Of a stretch of DNA of 64,000 nt, positions 15,242-22,817 are shown piece by piece; position 1 is the first letter of the stretch; each line of letters opens with the position of its first letter. The stretch spans positions 80,811-144,810 of the forward strand of contig NZ_FCOU01000001.1 in assembly GCF_900046475.1 (NCBI RefSeq), in the 5' to 3' direction. The position numbers and the translations under genes were made by a program. This stretch comes from Collinsella ihumii (lineage in GTDB: Bacteria; Actinomycetota; Coriobacteriia; Coriobacteriales; Coriobacteriaceae). The notes beneath the pieces are model-generated. The model saw only the letters and a list, made by a program, of their open reading frames with translations. It did no database searches and was not told where the DNA came from.

Positions 15242-16975
15242 CTACAGCATCCAGTCGGCGCTTTCGCGCTGCAGGCGGACCATGCGCGCGAACAGGCCGT
15301 CGGCCGCAAGCAACTCGTCGGGGCTCCCCTGCTCCACGACGCGCCCCTCGTCGAGCACCACGATCTTGTTCGCCGAGAGCACCGTGCGCATGCGGTGGGC
15401 GATCACGATGACGGTCCGGTCCGCCAGCAGCCGCGACAGCGCCGTCTGCACCGCCGTCTCGTTCTCGACGTCAAGACTCGCCGTCGCCTCGTCGAGCAGC
15501 ACGACCGGTGCGTCCTTGAGCAGGGCGCGGGCGATCGAGATGCGCTGGCGCTCGCCGCCGGAAAGCTTGGAGCCGTTCTCGCCGATCATCGTGTCGTAGC
15601 CCTGCGGCATGCGGGAGACGAAGTCGTCGCAGTTGGCAGCCCGCGCCGCCGCGAGCACCTCCTCGTCGGTGGCATCGCGCCGGCCCAGGCGGATATTGCC
15701 CATCACCGTGTCGTCGAACAGCAAGACGTCTTGGAACACCACGGAGAAGTCGCGCAGCAGCGACTCGTGGTCCACGGCCGAGACGTCCACGCCGCCCACG
15801 CTCACCCGGCCATCCGACGCGTCCCAGAAGCGGGCCGCCAGGCGGGCGCACGTGGACTTGCCGGATCCGGAGGGGCCCACGAGCGCGGTGACCTCCCCCT
15901 CGCGCGCCGTGAAGCTCACATGCGAGAGCACCTGCTCCGCGCCGCCGTACGAGAAGCTCACGTCGTCGAACACCACATCATGGCCGACCGGCTCGAACGC
16001 GCCGTCTCCCGTGGCGAGCGGCTCCTCGTAAAACGAGCGCATGCGGGCGGACGCCGTGCGCGCGGAGAACAGCTCGGCGATCAGCATGAGGCACTGGTCG
16101 AACGGCGCGTAGATGCGGCTCACCACGACGAGGAAGGCGAACAGCGTCATGAACGTGCAGGTGCCGTCCATGATGAAGGCCGCGCCGGCGAGCACCGTGG
16201 TCGCAAAGCCCAGGCGCAGGATGATCTGGCCGCCGTTCACGCACACGCCGCACGCGATCTCGCTTTTGAACGCCTGGCGCTCGGCCTCGTCGACGTCGCG
16301 GCGAATGTGCTCGAGATAGCGCTCCTCCTGGTTGGTGGCGCGCACCTCGCGCACGCACTCGAGCGCTTCCTGGATATCCTCGGAGATCGCAAGCCCCCGC
16401 ATGCGGGTGGCGTGCATCATCGGCTGCAGGGCCGAGCGCGCGCCGAACAGCACCGCCAGGCCGACCGGGCAGCTCCACAGGGAGGCGAGGGCGAGGCGCC
16501 AGTCGAACGCGAAGAGCCCCACCGCCGCCACGCCAAGCGTGATGTAGGCGCCGTAGAGCTCCGGCAGCACATGGCTGTAGGCGTGCTCGGTCGTCTTGAC
16601 GTCGGTCATGAGCGTCTCGGTGAGATCCGCGAGGTCGCGGCGGCCGAAAAACGACAGCGGCAGCTTGCGCAGGCGCTCGGCGAGGTTGATGCGCTGGCGG
16701 CCGCTCTCCTTGTAGATCACGCCGTACTGATAGTAGTAGGCGTAGTACTCCGCCACGAACAGTGCGATGATGAACACGGCCAGGCCCGCCAGATACGGAA
16801 GCGGGTCGGGCAGGGCGGCGCCGTCTGTGAGGTGCGCCATGAACGCATCCATCAGCATATAGATGATGCCGACGCCGGCGAACACGGCGATGTTGGCCGC
16901 CGCGGTCCACGCGGCACCGAGCTTGACGTTGCGCACGCCCTCGTCGGTGAGCGCGTACTTCTCCTTGATGCTCAT
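15242..16975 (-). CDS. ABC exporter half-transporter 2 (permease-ATPase fusion)
   Basis: Membrane protein of 577 residues with six predicted helices in the first 320 residues and an ATPase domain after. Walker A is GPSGSGKST, signature LSGGERQRISIARALL, Walker B VVLLDEATASLD, switch histidine VIAHRM. The ATG overlaps the stop of the upstream half-transporter by four bases (ATGA), so the two are coupled and should form a heterodimer. Pairs of this length beside an AraC regulator resemble YbtPQ/IrtAB, which move iron-siderophores inwards despite their exporter fold. That function is only suggested. Confidence 0.88.
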   Translation of the reverse strand: MSIKEKYALTDEGVRNVKLGAAWTAAANIAVFAGVGIIYMLMDAFMAHLTDGAALPDPLPYLAGLAVFIIALFVAEYYAYYYQYGVIYKESGRQRINLAERLRKLPLSFFGRRDLADLTETLMTDVKTTEHAYSHVLPELYGAYITLGVAAVGLFAFDWRLALASLWSCPVGLAVLFGARSALQPMMHATRMRGLAISEDIQEALECVREVRATNQEERYLEHIRRDVDEAERQAFKSEIACGVCVNGGQIILRLGFATTVLAGAAFIMDGTCTFMTLFAFLVVVSRIYAPFDQCLMLIAELFSARTASARMRSFYEEPLATGDGAFEPVGHDVVFDDVSFSYGGAEQVLSHVSFTAREGEVTALVGPSGSGKSTCARLAARFWDASDGRVSVGGVDVSAVDHESLLRDFSVVFQDVLLFDDTVMGNIRLGRRDATDEEVLAAARAANCDDFVSRMPQGYDTMIGENGSKLSGGERQRISIARALLKDAPVVLLDEATASLDVENETAVQTALSRLLADRTVIVIAHRMRTVLSANKIVVLDEGRVVEQGSPDELLAADGLFARMVRLQRESADWML

Positions 16976-18822
16976 CGGGCATCGCCCCTCTCCGTTGACG
17001 CCGCGTCGCTCGAGATGCGCCAGCTCACGGCCTGCTCGTAATCGGCCCACATGCGCGCGTAGATGCCGCCTGCGGCAAGCAGCTGCCCATGCGAACCCTG
17101 CTCGGCCACGCGTCCTCGGTCGAGCACCACGATGTTGTCCGCGCCGCGCACCGTCGAGAGTCGATGGGCAATCATGATCACCGTGCGCGGGGCGCCGTCG
17201 CGGCTGCGCGCGAGGCGCTTGAAGGCCTTTTGAATCTTGACCTCGTTTTCCGGGTCGGCGAACGCCGTCGCCTCGTCGAGCACGACCACGGGCGCGTCCT
17301 TCAGGATCGCACGGGCGATCATGAGGCGCTGAACCTCGCCGCCGGACAGATACGTGCCGCCCGTCCCCACCAGCGTGTCGACTCCTTGTGGCAGCTTCTC
17401 CAGGATGTCGTCGCACTGGGCCGCGGAAAGAGCCGCCAGGATCTCCTCGCGCGACGCTTCGGGGCGCGAGGCGCGCACGTTCTCGAGCACGGTCTGCCTG
17501 AACAGCCGGTTCGCCTGGAACACGAAGGCCACGCGGTCCATGAGGTCGTGCGGGTCGAGATCGCGCACGTCGACGCCCCCGAGCGACACGCGTCCGGAAT
17601 CGACGTCCCAAAAGCGCGGGACGAGGCTCGCCGCCGTCGTCTTGCCGCCGCCCGACGGGCCCACGAGGGCCACCGTCGCGCCCGCCGGAACCTCGAAGCT
17701 CACATGGTCGAGCGCCGGCTCCTCGGCACCCTCGTACGTAAAGGTCACGTCCTCGAAGCGCACGTCGTTGCCCGCAGGGGCCTGCACCCGTCTCGGAGCC
17801 CGGATCACGGGCGCCGCCAGCACCTCGTTCACGCGCGAGACGGCGTCGGCAGCCGATTGGAACGCCTCGGACATGAACATCACGCGGGTCATGGCCGTCG
17901 GAATCACCGCGGCGAAGATCGTATAGAACGCCACGTTCGCCACGAAGGAGGCGAAATCCGTCTCGCCCGGGGCGAGCAGTAGCGCGACCGGCACCAAGAA
18001 CACCACGACGCCGTTGATGATCGTAAGCGACAGCGACTGCGGAACCTGGCACCATGTGACCGCGTAGTCCTGCGCCAGACGCGTGAACTCCTCGATCGCA
18101 TCGTGGAACGCGCGGAACGAGTAGACGGTCTGCTGGAACACCTTCACCACGGGGATGCCGCGCACATATTCCGTGCCCGTCTTGTTCATCTTGACGAGCG
18201 ACTCCATGTAGCGCGTCATGAAATCCATGCCCCGGCCGCCCATCATGTAGAACAGGCAGGCGAGCGAGATGGCGACCGCCGCCAGGCACGCGAGGCCGAG
18301 CCGCCAGTCGAACACGAAGAACAGCACGAGCATGCCGACGATCATGGCGATGCTGCCGGCCGTGTCGGGCAGCTTGTGCGCAAGCAGGCCCTCGGTCTCG
18401 GCGGCGCAGCCGTCCACCACGCGGCGCAGCGCGCCGCTCGCATGGGTGTCGAAATAGCCGAGACTCGTGTGCATGAGATGCTCGGTGGCGCGCTTGCGCA
18501 TGTTGGAAGCGCAGCGGAAGGCGGCCGCGTGTGTGCACATGAGCCCCGCGAAATACAGCAGGATCGAACCCACGGCAAAGACCAGCGCCCACCATCCGTA
18601 GACGCCGATGCCCGTCGCCGCGCTCCAATCGGGTGCCACCGCGATGAGGTCGCGGGCGACGAGCCAGATGCATATATAGGGACCGAAGCTGATAAGCATC
18701 GATGCCGCCGAGAGCAAGCAGCCCACATAGGTGAGCACGCGGCGTTCTTCTGCAAAATCGAGCAGCTGGGATATGGCGCCGCGCCCCTTGCCCTGGGCGG
18801 CGGACTCACCGTTTTGTCCCAT
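16972..18822 (-). CDS. ABC exporter half-transporter 1 (permease-ATPase fusion)
   Basis: Membrane protein of 616 residues with an N-terminal six-helix domain and a C-terminal ATPase. Walker A is GPSGGGKTT, the signature LSGGEVQRLMIARAIL, and Walker B VVVLDEATAFADPE. The D-loop has F and P in place of the usual S and L, so one ATP site may be less active. Start ATG has GAAGGGGG upstream. It is the first gene of a two-gene operon that diverges from an AraC-type regulator across a 70-bp gap. Substrate unknown; an iron-siderophore or peptide role is possible. Confidence 0.88.
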   Translation of the reverse strand: MGQNGESAAQGKGRGAISQLLDFAEERRVLTYVGCLLSAASMLISFGPYICIWLVARDLIAVAPDWSAATGIGVYGWWALVFAVGSILLYFAGLMCTHAAAFRCASNMRKRATEHLMHTSLGYFDTHASGALRRVVDGCAAETEGLLAHKLPDTAGSIAMIVGMLVLFFVFDWRLGLACLAAVAISLACLFYMMGGRGMDFMTRYMESLVKMNKTGTEYVRGIPVVKVFQQTVYSFRAFHDAIEEFTRLAQDYAVTWCQVPQSLSLTIINGVVVFLVPVALLLAPGETDFASFVANVAFYTIFAAVIPTAMTRVMFMSEAFQSAADAVSRVNEVLAAPVIRAPRRVQAPAGNDVRFEDVTFTYEGAEEPALDHVSFEVPAGATVALVGPSGGGKTTAASLVPRFWDVDSGRVSLGGVDVRDLDPHDLMDRVAFVFQANRLFRQTVLENVRASRPEASREEILAALSAAQCDDILEKLPQGVDTLVGTGGTYLSGGEVQRLMIARAILKDAPVVVLDEATAFADPENEVKIQKAFKRLARSRDGAPRTVIMIAHRLSTVRGADNIVVLDRGRVAEQGSHGQLLAAGGIYARMWADYEQAVSWRISSDAASTERGDAR

Positions 18823-18840
18823 GGGATACCCCCTTCTCTC

Positions 18841-18870
18841 TTGTTTTGTTGAGCTAGTCTAACTTATCAT
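18841..18870 (+). promoter_or_regulatory. candidate promoter of the AraC-type regulator
   Basis: TTGTTT (18841-18846), 18-bp spacer, TATCAT (18865-18870), about 23 bp before the ATG. The same 70 bp contains the minus-strand exporter promoter and two GTTAG-containing direct half-sites on the minus strand, 27 bp apart. Confidence 0.4.
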
Positions 18871-18892
18871 TCGAGTGAACGTTGGCTAACTC

Positions 18893-19948
18893 ATGGAGGC
18901 CAGATTGGGACGAATTCGAAACGATGCGGCATCCTGCGCGGCACCGCGGGCACGCGCCCGCGCGCACGACCGCCTCTCGATGCTCTACGAGCCGCAGGTC
19001 GAGCAGTTCGGCATCGCGCTCGAACCGTGCGGCGAGGCCCTCGCGGGCCGTGCGTCCACCGACGATGCCGATGCCGCCGTCTTCGTGTACCGCATCGACG
19101 GCTGCTGCGTCGTCACCTCGCACCGCGTGCTCGTGAAGCGCGACATGCCGTTTTTCGAGCAATCCGTGCCGGGCCTGTGCGTCTGCACCCTTTCGCGCGA
19201 CAGCCTCGCCCTGTGCCCGGTCGCGCCCCCGCGGCGCAGCCGTCCGCACGGCAACGTCGCCATCTTTGGCGACGGGGCTATGAAAAGCGACCGGTCGATC
19301 CTGCGCGCCGGAACGCGGCAGGACGCGACGTCGATCATGCTTTTGCCCCGATGGTTCGACCGGCTGGACGGTCGCGCGCGCCATGCGGCGCGCGCCCTCA
19401 TGGAGGAACCGGGCGACACGTGCATCGGGGATACCGCGGCAGCGCTCGACCGCACGATGCGCGCCCTGACGCCGCTGTTCGGCGGAAGACTCGCCGATCT
19501 GGCGATGCTGCATGCGCATACGGGGCGTGCGGCGCTGACCGCGCTCGGGTGGTACCTCGAGCGGACGCGCGCCGAGGCCGCAGCGGGCACGCGGGAGCAA
19601 CGGCAGCTGGTTCGCAGCGCGCAATGCCACGTCGGAATCAATCTGGATAAACCGCTCTCGCTCGATCAGGTCGCCCGCGACCTGCTAACCAGCCGCACGC
19701 GCCTGTGTGCCGCATTCAAGCAGGAGACGGGCGAGAGCCTGGGCGCCTACATCCGCCGAACGCGCATGGAGCGCGCCGCGGAGCTGCTGGACAACCCCCG
19801 TCTCGACATCGCCGCCATCGCGTGCGCCGTGGGCTATCCGCGCACGTCGAGCTTCACCGTCGCTTTCGAGCACGCCTTCGGTTGCTCCCCTACCGCCTTT
19901 CGCGCGCGGTGCGGTGGCGCTCTCGGACGGGATCGTTTTTGCCCATGA
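18893..19948 (+). CDS. AraC-family transcriptional regulator
   Basis: Regulator of 351 residues. The C-terminal third holds two helix-turn-helix motifs: LSLDQVARDLLTSRTRLCAA, then a second near DIAAIACAVGYPRTSSF, ending FEHAFGCSPTAFRA, the standard AraC signature. The N-terminal part is arginine-rich at first and then poorly conserved, so it probably senses an effector. The start codon has a weak ribosome site, and a later start is possible. It is divergent from a paired ABC exporter and likely controls it, as YbtA does for ybtPQ. The last codons overlap a terminator-like hairpin. Confidence 0.82.
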   Translation: MEARLGRIRNDAASCAAPRARARAHDRLSMLYEPQVEQFGIALEPCGEALAGRASTDDADAAVFVYRIDGCCVVTSHRVLVKRDMPFFEQSVPGLCVCTLSRDSLALCPVAPPRRSRPHGNVAIFGDGAMKSDRSILRAGTRQDATSIMLLPRWFDRLDGRARHAARALMEEPGDTCIGDTAAALDRTMRALTPLFGGRLADLAMLHAHTGRAALTALGWYLERTRAEAAAGTREQRQLVRSAQCHVGINLDKPLSLDQVARDLLTSRTRLCAAFKQETGESLGAYIRRTRMERAAELLDNPRLDIAAIACAVGYPRTSSFTVAFEHAFGCSPTAFRARCGGALGRDRFCP

Positions 19949-19977
19949 CGGTGCGCTGTGCCATCATGGGCAAAAAC
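19935..19977. terminator. hairpin at the end of the AraC-type gene
   Basis: Perfect 14-bp arms GTTTTTGCCCATGA (19935-19948) and TCATGGGCAAAAAC (19964-19977). The left arm includes the stop codon. No strong U-run follows on the plus strand. Confidence 0.5.
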
Positions 19978-20017
19978 AACACCGTTCCAAACAGTGCCGC
20001 CGCCGGGAGGGCATCTC

Positions 20018-21220
20018 ATGCGTATAGGAGAAACCTATAGGACCATCGCGATACTCGCCCTCATCGGTATACCCATCGGCATCGCGGTCGGCGCCATCGA
20101 TGCACTGTTCGGCCGCGTGCTGCTCGTCATCACCAGTTTCCGCGATGCGCATCCCTGGCAGCTCGTCCCGTTTCTTGCCCTTGCAGGCGTGGCGATCGCA
20201 TGGGCGTATCGCCGCTCCGGCAAGAACACCGGACGGGGCATGGGCCTCGTGTTCGACGTCGGCCACGGCACGGAACCCGAAATTCCCCTGCGCCTCGTCC
20301 CCCTCATCATGGGGGGCACGTGGATCACGCACCTGTTCGGCGGTAGCGCCGGCCGAGAGGGCGTGGCGGTTCAGATCGGCGCCACCCTCGCGCACGGGGT
20401 CGGAAGAAAGCTCCCTCTGCGCGATGTGGGCAACACCTTTTTGGTCTGCGGCATGGCCGCCGGCTTCGCGGGCCTGTTCCGCACGCCGCTTGCCGCCTGC
20501 ATCTTCGCCCTCGAGGTCCTGGTGGCGGGCAGGCTCGAGTACCGTGCGCTGTCCTGCGCGCTCACCGCGTCGTTTGCCGCCAGCATGACCTCGGGCGCCC
20601 TGGGGCTCGAGAAATTCGAGGTCCCGCTTGCCGAGGCCCTCGCCATCACGCCCGCCTCGCTCGTGCAGCTCTGCCTGGCGGGCATCGTCTTCGGGCTGGT
20701 CGGCGGTGCCTTCGCCTGGTGCCTCGCCGCAGCCAAACGGCAGGCCGCGCGCATCGGCAACCCGCTCGTGCGCATCGCCGTCATCGGCGTCGCGCTGTCG
20801 GTCGCGCTGCTCGCGCTGTGGCAGGGCCGCTATGCCGGCCTGGGCACCAACCTCATCTCCGCGAGCTTTTCTGGCGAGGGCGCTGGCGGCATCTTCGTCT
20901 GGGACTGGGCGCTCAAATTCGCCCTCACGGTTACCACGCTTGCCGCCGGCTACCAGGGCGGCGAGGTGACCCCGCTGTTCTCCATCGGCGCGAGCCTGGG
21001 CGTCGTGCTTGCAGGCGCGCTCGGGCTTCCCCTCGAGCTGACGGCGGCGCTTGGCTACGCGGCCGTCTTCGGAGGCGCCACCAACACGATGCTCGCGCCC
21101 ATCCTCATCGGCGGCGAGGTCTTTGGCTTTGAGAACCTGCCCGCGTTCTTCGTCGTATGCGCGGTGGGCTACCTCGTGAACGGCAACCGCTCGATCTACA
21201 CGGGCCAGACGCGCATCTGA
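20018..21220 (+). CDS. CLC-family anion channel/antiporter
   Basis: Integral membrane protein of 400 residues with about ten or more helices. The selectivity motif is GGSAGREGVAVQIGA, corresponding to the GKEGP region of CLC proteins, and GGEVTPLF matches the GxFxP region. The ATG start has GGGAGG upstream; an in-frame upstream stretch reaches into the hairpin and is not coding. GREG is found in the SycA-like/CLC-F branch, some members of which export fluoride, but the residues that define fluoride selectivity are not clear here. No fluoride riboswitch was found upstream. It stands alone, not in an operon. Confidence 0.85.
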   Translation: MRIGETYRTIAILALIGIPIGIAVGAIDALFGRVLLVITSFRDAHPWQLVPFLALAGVAIAWAYRRSGKNTGRGMGLVFDVGHGTEPEIPLRLVPLIMGGTWITHLFGGSAGREGVAVQIGATLAHGVGRKLPLRDVGNTFLVCGMAAGFAGLFRTPLAACIFALEVLVAGRLEYRALSCALTASFAASMTSGALGLEKFEVPLAEALAITPASLVQLCLAGIVFGLVGGAFAWCLAAAKRQAARIGNPLVRIAVIGVALSVALLALWQGRYAGLGTNLISASFSGEGAGGIFVWDWALKFALTVTTLAAGYQGGEVTPLFSIGASLGVVLAGALGLPLELTAALGYAAVFGGATNTMLAPILIGGEVFGFENLPAFFVVCAVGYLVNGNRSIYTGQTRI

Positions 21221-21254
21221 TGGGTTGGAACGAACCCGTCCCCAACGAACCCAT
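21219..21254. repeat. interspersed repeat, GAACCCGTCCCC type
   Basis: ATGGGTT and AACCCAT at the ends around GGAACGAACCCGTCCCC. The same core recurs at 24809-24880 and inverted near 35865-35900. It abuts a TATACT -10-like sequence of the next gene. Confidence 0.75.
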
Positions 21255-21293
21255 GGTATACTTGTTCGAACATGTTAGCCATAAGGAGCTCCT

Positions 21294-21677
21294 ATGCGCA
21301 TCGAACACGTCGCGCTGTATGTCAACGACCTGGATGCCGCCAAGCAGTTCTTCACGCGCTATTTCGACGCCCGGTCCAACGAGCTGTACCACAACGCCAC
21401 GACAGGATTTCGCTCCTATTTCCTCTCGTTCGATGACGGCGCGCGCCTCGAGATCATGACGCGCCCCGACATGGACGACCTGGAGAAGCCGCTTGCAAGG
21501 ACCGGCTTTGCGCATCCTGCCTTCAGCGTCGGAAGCCCCGAGGCCGTCGACCGCCTGACCGCGCAGCTCGCCGCCGACGGGTACCGGGTCGCAAGCGGCC
21601 CGCGCACCACGGGCGACGGATACTACGAGAGCTGCATCGTGGCGCTTGAGGGCAACCAGATCGAGATCACCGTGTAA
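21294..21677 (+). CDS. VOC-family (glyoxalase/bleomycin resistance fold) protein
   Basis: Cytoplasmic protein of 127 residues with the paired beta-alpha-beta-beta-beta fold of the VOC superfamily. It starts MRIEHVALYVNDLDAAKQFF, the usual first strand with a metal-ligand-like H5, and ends YYESCIVALEGNQIEITV, where the E before ITV is the usual last ligand. The start ATG has AAGGAG upstream. Enzymes of this group include lactoylglutathione lyase-like proteins, but substrate cannot be assigned. It is a single gene just after an interspersed repeat. Confidence 0.85.
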   Translation: MRIEHVALYVNDLDAAKQFFTRYFDARSNELYHNATTGFRSYFLSFDDGARLEIMTRPDMDDLEKPLARTGFAHPAFSVGSPEAVDRLTAQLAADGYRVASGPRTTGDGYYESCIVALEGNQIEITV

Positions 21678-21780
21678 TCGACTGCCGCGCCCCTGCTTAG
21701 GAATCGCTTAACTCTGCCATACGGTGCCGTACGCGCGCAGCGCTCCCCTACAATTGAAATCGATCTCGAAGGAGGCCTGC

Positions 21781-22431
21781 ATGCTGCGCACCCACATCAC
21801 CCGTCTTGTCGTCTCCGCGCTTTCGCTGGCGCTCGTGGCGCCCCTTTCCGGCTGCCTGGTCGCCGACAACACCGGATCGCGCATCGACAAGCTGAGCGAC
21901 CCGTCCATCCAAGACGCCCTCGACCAGACTTCCGATGCGCTCGGTGACGTGGCCGATGCCCTCGATCAGGTGCAGAGCGACATAGCGGGCGCCATCAACG
22001 ACGTGACCGGCACCCTCGAGGACCTCTCCGATCTGCCGAGCGTGCTTACCGACCTGCTCGGGAAAGACGGCGTGCTCTCCAAGGCGCAGACCGTGACGGT
22101 CGAGGACGCGCAAACGGGAGAGGTGCTCGCCACCTACGACGACGCCTCGGATATCTCACAGCTCACCGACACCCTCAGCGGCATGGATTACGCTGCATGG
22201 AGGCTCGCCGCATCGCGTCCCGACAGTCCCGAAGAGTTCATCATCCGCGTGAGCCAGACCGAGACCCTGAAGCTCGGCCAGGATCCCGACACGCTTGCGA
22301 CCAACGAGCTGTTCACCATCACCACGTTCGCCGATTCGCCCGTCATCGAGCTCGACATCGCATCGCTCTCGTTCACGCCGGCACTCGAGCTCCCCGAAGC
22401 CGATATCGCCTGCATCCGCGGCCTCGTCTAA
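21781..22431 (+). CDS. uncharacterised lipoprotein
   Basis: Protein of 216 residues with a hydrophobic signal (LVVSALSLALVAPLSGC) and a lipobox LSGC, lipid cysteine at residue 25. After it comes a stretch with repeated aspartate-rich heptad-like pattern (ALDQTSDALGDVADALDQV), which could be a helical coiled coil, then a beta-rich C-terminal half. Start ATG is preceded by GAAGGAGG. I do not recognise the family. It is exported to the outer face of the membrane by prediction; no operon partner of known function is next to it. Confidence 0.8.
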   Translation: MLRTHITRLVVSALSLALVAPLSGCLVADNTGSRIDKLSDPSIQDALDQTSDALGDVADALDQVQSDIAGAINDVTGTLEDLSDLPSVLTDLLGKDGVLSKAQTVTVEDAQTGEVLATYDDASDISQLTDTLSGMDYAAWRLAASRPDSPEEFIIRVSQTETLKLGQDPDTLATNELFTITTFADSPVIELDIASLSFTPALELPEADIACIRGLV

Positions 22432-22448
22432 GCTGCCAAGCAAACACA

Positions 22449-22592
22449 AGCAACGGCGTGAAGAAGCGCTACGGCTTCATCTATGTCGATCGCACCGATG
22501 ACGACCCGCGCGAGTGCCGTCGGTACCGCAAGGATTCGTTTGCCTGGTACCACGACGTGATCGCGAGAAATGGCGCCGGGCTCACGCTGTAG
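22449..22592 (+). pseudogene. C-terminal remnant of a GH1 6-phospho-beta-glucosidase
   Basis: About 47 codons reading SNGVKKRYGFIYVDRTDDD, then RRYRKDSFAWYHDVIARNG, which matches the conserved end of family 1 glycosidases. No start codon or remainder of the barrel precedes it; the lipoprotein stop is only 18 bp upstream. It is the relic of a deleted gene. A terminator hairpin follows at 22619. Confidence 0.75.
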
Positions 22593-22618
22593 GAGCGCAT
22601 CACAGACCATTCGCCTGC

Positions 22619-22656
22619 AAAGCCCTCCGGATCCCCGTTGGGATCCGGAGGGCTTT
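22619..22656. terminator. perfect 17-bp hairpin terminator
   Basis: Arms AAAGCCCTCCGGATCCC and GGGATCCGGAGGGCTTT with loop CGTT. Probably the old terminator of the glycosidase gene, active for the lipoprotein transcript. Confidence 0.75.
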
Positions 22657-22723
22657 CACCATGCGGGATGGGCGCTCGACCAAACATGCCGTGTCGCAGG
22701 GCCCATGCCGTAAACCCAGCAAA

Positions 22724-22758
22724 AAGCAGCCCTTGCGCACCGAGCGCAAGGGCTGCTT
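22724..22758 (-). terminator. aspS terminator
   Basis: Perfect 15-bp arms AAGCAGCCCTTGCGC and GCGCAAGGGCTGCTT, followed on the minus strand by a U-run (GCTTTTTGC). It lies 59 bp past the aspS stop. Confidence 0.85.
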
Positions 22759-22817
22759 CAGCATGGAGGCGCGGCGCGTTCTGACCGCGTCTCAATAGTT
22801 CCAGACGTGCCGGGGGC

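Noticed and set aside
15242..18673. Single long minus-strand frame covering both ABC half-transporters
   Set aside because: It crosses two independent genes joined by an ATGA overlap. Over the first half it runs out of frame with the real half-transporter, so it is an artefact of high GC.
19949..20017. Fluoride riboswitch before the CLC gene
   Set aside because: The region is a hairpin from the end of the AraC gene plus a normal ribosome site; the aptamer consensus was not found.
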